Shown here in pieces: positions 60,001-64,000 of a stretch of DNA of 64,000 bases. The DNA is from Sclerodactyla briareus (Eukaryota; Echinodermata; Holothuroidea; Dendrochirotida; Sclerodactylidae): NCBI GenBank assembly GCA_026419785.1, contig JAODTK010001076.1:62001-126000 (forward strand), given 5' to 3'. The notes beneath the pieces were generated by a model that was given only the letters and a program-made list of their open reading frames with translations, was not told where the DNA came from and did no database searches. The translations under genes and the position numbers were made by a program. Each line of letters begins with the position of its first letter. Positions within the stretch are counted from its first letter, which is position 1.

Positions 60001-63000
60001 GAGCACTGAACTCAGTGATCCTCAAAATTCCCCTGAGGTACCATTGCTTGTTTTTCCCGTAAGTGCCAACATTTTGCATGTAGGCACCATAAGGATTTGA
60101 AAACAAAAATTCTCAAAGAGGATCCCCCTCACCAGGACGTGATCACTGGCAACAAAAGAACCTGGGCCCTATAAAAAGATCTAGAGACAACCCTGACAAG
60201 ATCCTTACCTCTGGCTTCTCATCTTCTGGGTCATCAATCTTCTCCCTGTCATCCCAGTCCTCTGGTTTCTTGGCCTCTGGGTCTTTGATGGTCTTGTAGG
60301 GAGAAGTCCCAGTCATCCTCCAGGTTCCGACTCTACCTGGAGTTGGTCGATGCGGACCTCGTAGGTGTTGTCAGAGTGAACGATCAGCGTGTAGAGGTGA
60401 GTCATCTCATCATCCTGGTGGCATGAAATAGATGACAGTGGTGGCTCATTCTCATGTATGACAGGCTGGGAAAACAGACTAGTCTTATTCAACTAGTCCA
60501 CTGTGAATTTAAGGGGAGTGGGAGGGTTGCTGATGACCAGGGTGATTAGTTATTTTTTTCAATCCGTTTTCAGGAGGTGTTTTAAGCCTGGGAAAGCCAA
60601 GCCTCCGTTTTCGTCAAATGGGCAGCCGTTTGGCGCCCATGAGCTCTGAAAGTACGTAATGGAAAAATTACACACTACTTTTCTCATCTCACTCAAGGAG
60701 CCGGGTCCCATTTCCCTAAAAATCACCCTTGATCCAGTTGTGTATCATCTGGCACAGGTTTATTTTCCCACTACTGCTTCTACTAAACACTGCAGGTCAG
60801 TGTGTAAGCACGGTACTGTGGGTTACATTTGAAATTATAAACTGGGATCAGAAATAAAGCAATCACCTTGGTAACAAAAACCAACTGTCCGAGGATGGTT
60901 AATAGCTAAATTCATCATCTCCACAGACAAAAGCCTCATGCCCAAGGCTTCTTACCCCCACATGTCGAATAAAAAAACAACACACTCAAGCAGGCATATG
61001 ATATATGCTTACTTATCGGCCAATGGAACATGGTTCGTGAGGTACATCCTACAGCATCAGAAATACATCTAGGGCACTGAATTAACCCCAAATTTGCACT
61101 AAATCTGCTCTGAAACACACTTCCACTACGAGGTTTCTGATCTTATATGCTCACTACTTCTTGGAATCGAACGGGTCTTTGAGGATCACAACACAACAGC
61201 ATCGTTTTGAGAACACTTTTTTGATCAAGTAGAACATTTGACTGGTGGTTCATGTAGGCCAGTGAATTCCGTACATGTAACATACAGTGAACTGTTGAAA
61301 AAATTTCTTATCGCCACTAGGCCTACCCATCAATATATGATGAAGTATAATTTCCCCAAAATGCATAGCCAGCCTGCTTGTACGCTCGCGCAGATGCAAC
61401 TTCTTTAACAATTACCTGCAAAAACAGCTGAACTGGAAAAAGTAATTTGGATGAAAATGAGAAAACTCACCTTACACCTGAGTCCTTTTGAGTAAGGAGA
61501 TTATTGCCTTTGTAGTTGAAGATAACATGAACTTCTTGGTCCCGGGCCGCAATATCAGGAACTGTTGAATTCAAAGTTTACTGTCACAGAAAGTAGGCAT
61601 TAGAAAAATGAGCACCACATTTCATGCGGTGTTTGTGAAAGGATCATTGTAGCCGAACAATCATTTAGAATATGCATGCAAAGAAGCCTTCCAACTCGTG
61701 CCCATTTTATTGATCCTCGCGAGTGGCCCCGAGTCACAACCAACATTTGATTCCCCCACTGCTATAAATAAACTTCTACATTTTCTGTCGTGTTTCTAAC
61801 CATTCATTTGGAAAGCCTCTGCAATCACAGCTGTAACAACATGAAAATTTTTCGATTGGAATATCGGAGGATACTTAGTCCCTGTCACTACAAACATTTG
61901 CATTTCCTGTTTATGAACCATTGCTGTGTGAATTCAACTAAAAAATGATGGCAGGTGAATTTGTCATTGAAGCATGATTAAGTTGCATTTTTCCGTAGAA
62001 ATGAATCGCACTTATCTGGAGAGGAAAAGGTGGTGCATTTTGGGCTCACAGGGCTCACAGTCACTGCCTACAATTTTAAACTAGTGGCCACCAATGGTGC
62101 TATAGCTCGAAAATACACAAATTACCAAGACAAATGTACGAATATGCGTTAATATTAGAAAACGAGGCCAGGAAGGCATTTCAAACCAATGGACTAGTGT
62201 GCACCTGACATTGATCTTCAGATGCCACCAGTACCCTAATGGGCCTCTTTGAGTCCTAAATCCCTGCCTGGGCACCCTTTGGACCAAAAATCCTGCACAC
62301 CATGGCGGTACGGCTGTTAGACCAGCTTAAACCAAAACATCAGTACTGCGACATGAATTGGTAGGAGATACATTTTTGCAATGTTAATGACCTTGACCAA
62401 GTCAAACATTGTCATGGTCAAACATTGTGTCCAGTGTTGAGTCAACATCCATCACAGAATGATGTTCCGGGGCGAAAAGGCAATTGTCAAATACACACTG
62501 TTTGAGTAGGCAGATAAGAAGTGAAATCGGCAATAGCGATTTTTACTGTCGATGGTGCTTTCAAAAAACTTGACCTAACCCTGCAAACAATAGGAGTCTT
62601 TCTACTCCACTGGGCAAAAGCACCAGTCCTCTAAATCTTCAAAAACGGAGAGGTTGTCCTCAGAACGGCAATTTGTATCATGACCTGCAAACGAAGAGGT
62701 TTGTGTGTTTGTTCACACTGGAAACTTGATACCATTAGTACTGTTGATCCACTACAGAGGAGACACTATGATCAACACCTGTGTATGATGCAAAAATCGA
62801 TTTCAAAATAATCAATACAGAGAGGAGGGTTCGCCAAAAAAACGGATGTGTACGTAAGTCTTGCTCAGCAAATACTTTTTGCCTTCTCCAATCCAAACAT
62901 AGTCACAGCCAGACATGGTAATATTTGGGTTCATCTCGCGCTTCCACACGCCCAAGTTCCACTCCAGGAGGAGGATGCACAACTTCACACATGTTCATAC

Positions 63001-63397
63001 ATTCCTCTCTTCTTTCGCTCCATGCCTACTGGCATTCACCATTTAATGCAATGTTGAATGGGAGATGGGACTGGCTCTACTCCCGACCCGAGGGCCAGAT
63101 AACCGCCCTGCTTAGCACCCAATACCAGGCCACTGGACATGCCATCAGCACTCCTGAAACGCACCCTGAGCCACAAAAACCCAACACAATCCAACCTCAC
63201 CAAACCGATGTTGTATGGGCTGTCCCAGGCAGTCTCTTGGTCCAAGGTCCGAGGGGAACAGCTTCGTAGCCAACCACCGCAGTCGATCTTTGCTCTTGTG
63301 TTGACGGTGAACTGGATGACCAGGTCCTCTCGTTGCTGGAAAGAGTCAAACTTGGCAGAGAGCCCATAGAAACGGAGCATCCTGGCTGGTTTGCTGC
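53888..63397 (-). CDS. CALR: calreticulin, ER calcium-binding lectin chaperone (exons 3-9 visible; 5' exons beyond the window)
   Basis: Calreticulin binds monoglucosylated glycoproteins in the ER lumen and buffers calcium. Visible in order: lectin-domain exon 63201-63397; 61471-61561; 60209-60414; the P-domain repeats ([37 protein letters not shown]) in 60209-60414, 57662-57775 and 56829-56970; return to the globular domain (FDLWQ, VKSGTI) in 55022-55113; and the acidic/basic C-tail in 53888-54087. Intron positions match those I recall for human CALR, and all introns are GT-AG. Compared with human exon lengths (204, 95, 210, 114, 144, 93) the exons here are 197, 91, 206, 114, 142 and 92. Losses are never multiples of three. 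The signal peptide exon is outside the window. Retained introns rule out a processed pseudogene; base-calling loss is the likeliest cause. Confidence 0.96.
54088..55021. other. CALR intron 8
   Basis: Bounded by GTGAGT at 55021-55016 (minus strand) and the acceptor before 54087. It contains a 69-bp direct tandem duplication (54771-54905) with the words caacgaatgtctctttacag and ccttccctgttactgccag in each copy. No other exon. Confidence 0.8.
54771..54905. repeat. two near-identical 69-bp tandem copies
   Basis: caacgaatgtctctttacag starts at 54771 and again at 54840, followed in both by ccttccctgttactgccag and tttgtattt. The high identity indicates a recent duplication or an assembly stutter. 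Confidence 0.9.
55022..55113 (-). CDS. CALR: CALR exon 8
   Basis: Acceptor tttacag, donor ACAAAG|GTGAGT. It reads VKSGTI, then one base is missing in ATCTTGAC, then [20 protein letters not shown] and EVTK. With the base restored the exon is 93 nt, equal to human exon 8 (VKSGTIFDNFL...). As written it is 92 nt and frameshifted. Confidence 0.93.
55410..55935. repeat. interspersed repeat family C, copy 2, with internal duplication
   Basis: Collinear with 30333-30665. The terminal 120 bases (tttaaaaatttgtaac ... gaaatatttttgactgga) occur twice, at about 55625-55740 and 55810-55925. One of the two tandem copies is therefore a local duplication. Confidence 0.8.
55940..56510. repeat. degenerate intronic minisatellite, about 65-85-bp unit
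   Basis: Recurring order: gagctaagtgactg, ggaatgtta, tgtggatatcacag, tagcctcc-c, with seven to eight diverged units. Ends with a 16-base C run near 56488-56503. Confidence 0.75.
56829..56970 (-). CDS. CALR: CALR exon 7 (P-domain end)
   Basis: Acceptor tttttctcag, donor TGGCAG|GTGAGT. It reads [20 protein letters not shown] and [12 protein letters not shown], then two bases are missing, then [15 protein letters not shown]. Repeats of the type GxWxPxxIxNPxY form the P-domain arm that recruits ERp57 in vertebrates. Length is 142 instead of 144. Confidence 0.96.
56971..57661. other. CALR intron 6
   Basis: Ordinary intron with GTAACT donor and TTCTCAG acceptor on the minus strand. It contains one copy of the catcagccgcatgggttaca phrase and a 10-base A run near 57097. 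No additional exon. Confidence 0.8.
57662..57775 (-). CDS. CALR: CALR exon 6 (P-domain)
   Basis: Reads [20 protein letters not shown] then [18 protein letters not shown]. Exactly 114 nt and in frame, the same length as human exon 6. It is the only internal CALR exon here without a length error, and gives the clearest identification of the gene. Confidence 0.97.
58398..60016. mobile_element. complete composite hAT-type element (58406-60008) with 8-bp target duplication
   Basis: The left end is cagtgctcgaaattacg, and the reverse complement of the right end is cagtgctcgaaatattacc. The octamer aactcagt flanks both sides (58398-58405 and 60009-60016). The 1603-bp element contains a second element at 58791-59775 with its own inverted ends. 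No transposase frame. The same outer/inner arrangement recurs, degraded, at 22648-23843. Confidence 0.92.
58791..59775. mobile_element. inner element nested in the composite
   Basis: Ends are cagtgttcacgctaagtg on the left and caggtgttaacgctagg as the reverse complement of the right. Flanks attacgat (58783-58790) and attccgat (59777-59784) agree at seven of eight bases if one extra base is allowed. The interior matches the families at 22780, 25030 and 40440 in reverse orientation. Confidence 0.75.
60209..60414 (-). CDS. CALR: CALR exon 5
   Basis: Acceptor catgccaccag, donor AGAG|GTAAGG. It reads [29 protein letters not shown], then (two bases short) NLEDDWDF, then (two bases short) [20 protein letters not shown] and [10 protein letters not shown]. 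It bridges lectin domain and P-domain. It is 206 nt against 210 in human. Confidence 0.96.
60415..61470. other. CALR intron 4
   Basis: About 1.06 kb with GTGAGT donor on the minus strand. No repeats of the families above and no extra exon were recognised. Confidence 0.75.
61471..61561 (-). CDS. CALR: CALR exon 4
   Basis: Acceptor attcaacag, donor GTAAG|GTGAGT. It carries PDI, then (after restoring collapsed bases) CGPGTKK, then [17 protein letters not shown] and (I)RCK. Four single bases are missing, three of them from runs of T or G. It is 91 nt against 95 in human. The cysteine in PDIC is unreadable as written because one T is lost. Confidence 0.93.
61562..63200. other. CALR intron 3
   Basis: About 1.64 kb. 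Near 62380-62480 it holds a reversed fragment of the 16.3-17.6 kb repeat (gttgagtcaacatccatc). No exon-like segment recognised. Confidence 0.7.
63201..63397 (-). CDS. CALR: CALR exon 3 (lectin domain)
   Basis: Acceptor gtactttgcag, donor GGTTTG|GTGAGG. It begins QTSQDA then [12 protein letters not shown], followed by EDLVIQFTV and KIDCGG, and ends DSPYNI. These match the calreticulin signatures around human QTSQDARFYALSASFE and NIDCGGGYVKLFP. Net length is 197 instead of 204; both deletions and one or two insertions are needed to restore one frame. It includes one cysteine of the conserved disulphide. Confidence 0.93.
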
Positions 63398-64000
63398 CTG
63401 CAAAGTACATCAATTAAGTAGCCACCACTTACCAGAGGAAAACGACAGTCAAATAGGCCCTACCCTGGTAGTGTGGGACAACCACAAAGGTAGACTACAG
63501 TACATGAGAAAAATGCTTCTGCAGCCAAACTGAGGCAAATCATACAATTTTTCAAGAGAACCCATGGCTTCGTATTTGCTTTGCTCTTTTTTTTCCAGAA
63601 GTAAAAGGCCACATGTCAGGCAATCTTGGTTTTAAATACATAAAAGACTTTTTTTTTTTAATAGTAGCTGGAAAAAGCTAATCGAAATAGGTCATGAAAG
63701 GAATATGAAAAAGTAGTTATAGAATACCATCCACAATATACCAATCACAAGCTAACCCTGCTGCAGATTTCTACCAGCCGCAAACTTTCTGCTAACTTCT
63801 TCAATCACACGTGTGCCCCATACTGGCTATACAACATTGCATCATGTTAAGGTTTGGCTTCATCTCTGATATTGCTATTAAATTTTCTGCTGCTAGTAAC
63901 TGATTCCACACATTCATAATTCATGAATCCTATAATGTTTGTTTCAGATTTGATAACTATTTTGTGATCCCAATAGCAGGGTTTTGTTTTTTAGCATCAT
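63398..64000. other. CALR intron 2, runs off the window
   Basis: No match to the exon 2 region of calreticulin (the DGW...SK segment) was found up to the window edge, so exons 1-2 and the promoter are outside. The sequence is A/T-rich with a nine-base T run near 63650. Confidence 0.65.

Larger units (their letters stand above)
57776..60208. other. CALR intron 5, largely a nested transposon
   Basis: Donor GTAAGG and acceptor ccatgacag on the minus strand. Positions 58406-60008 are a complete composite DNA element, so about two thirds of the intron is inserted sequence. Nothing else is recognisable in 57776-58397 or 60017-60208. Confidence 0.85.

Noticed and set aside
53888-63397. Processed pseudogene of calreticulin
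   Set aside because: Introns with correct splice sites are present at the conserved positions, so it is not retro-copied.

Overview
This is an animal nuclear genome window with large introns, GT-AG splice sites, many interspersed and tandem repeats, and very little coding sequence. The two genes I can name are animal genes, and calreticulin has the vertebrate exon layout. The density of short non-autonomous DNA transposons and degenerate intronic minisatellites suggests a marine invertebrate, perhaps an invertebrate deuterostome such as an echinoderm, hemichordate or lancelet. Species-level assignment is not possible from the sequence. The assembly looks error-prone: coding exons have lost single bases, mostly in homopolymers, and long poly(A) blocks sit inside tandem repeats.

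Layout. Positions 1-5414 are probably the 3'-most introns of an unrecognised plus-strand gene and hold a tandem duplication of about 1.35 kb. That gene's apparent last coding exon is 5415-5570. From 5.6 to 35 kb I find no convincing host gene. This stretch holds MITEs, a non-LTR retrotransposon tail (7455-7850), hAT-like DNA elements, a (CCAT)n microsatellite, degenerate tandem repeats and a tRNA-derived SINE head.

From 37917 to 48628 lies RNF181, a small RING-H2 E3 ubiquitin ligase, on the plus strand. Four exons are seen (the 5' exon was not found), with introns filled by minisatellites and mobile elements. Just upstream of its first visible exon a complete 1.69-kb hAT-type element with a perfect 8-bp target duplication splits a 53-bp minisatellite.

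From 63397 down to 53888 lies calreticulin (CALR) on the minus strand. Exons equivalent to human 3-9 are present, and the window ends inside the intron upstream of exon 3. The two genes converge tail to tail across about 5 kb. The 3' end of CALR runs straight into an array of about 80-bp repeats. A composite, nested DNA transposon with a perfect 8-bp target duplication sits in the CALR intron between exons 5 and 6.

The two named genes both act in protein quality control in a broad sense (an ER lectin chaperone and a ubiquitin ligase), but nothing in the sequence shows that they are co-regulated. I found no prokaryotic operon, CRISPR array, rRNA or intact tRNA gene, and no clearly new multi-gene system. 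The points of interest are the mobile-element architecture, repeat evolution at the CALR 3' end, and assembly or gene integrity.
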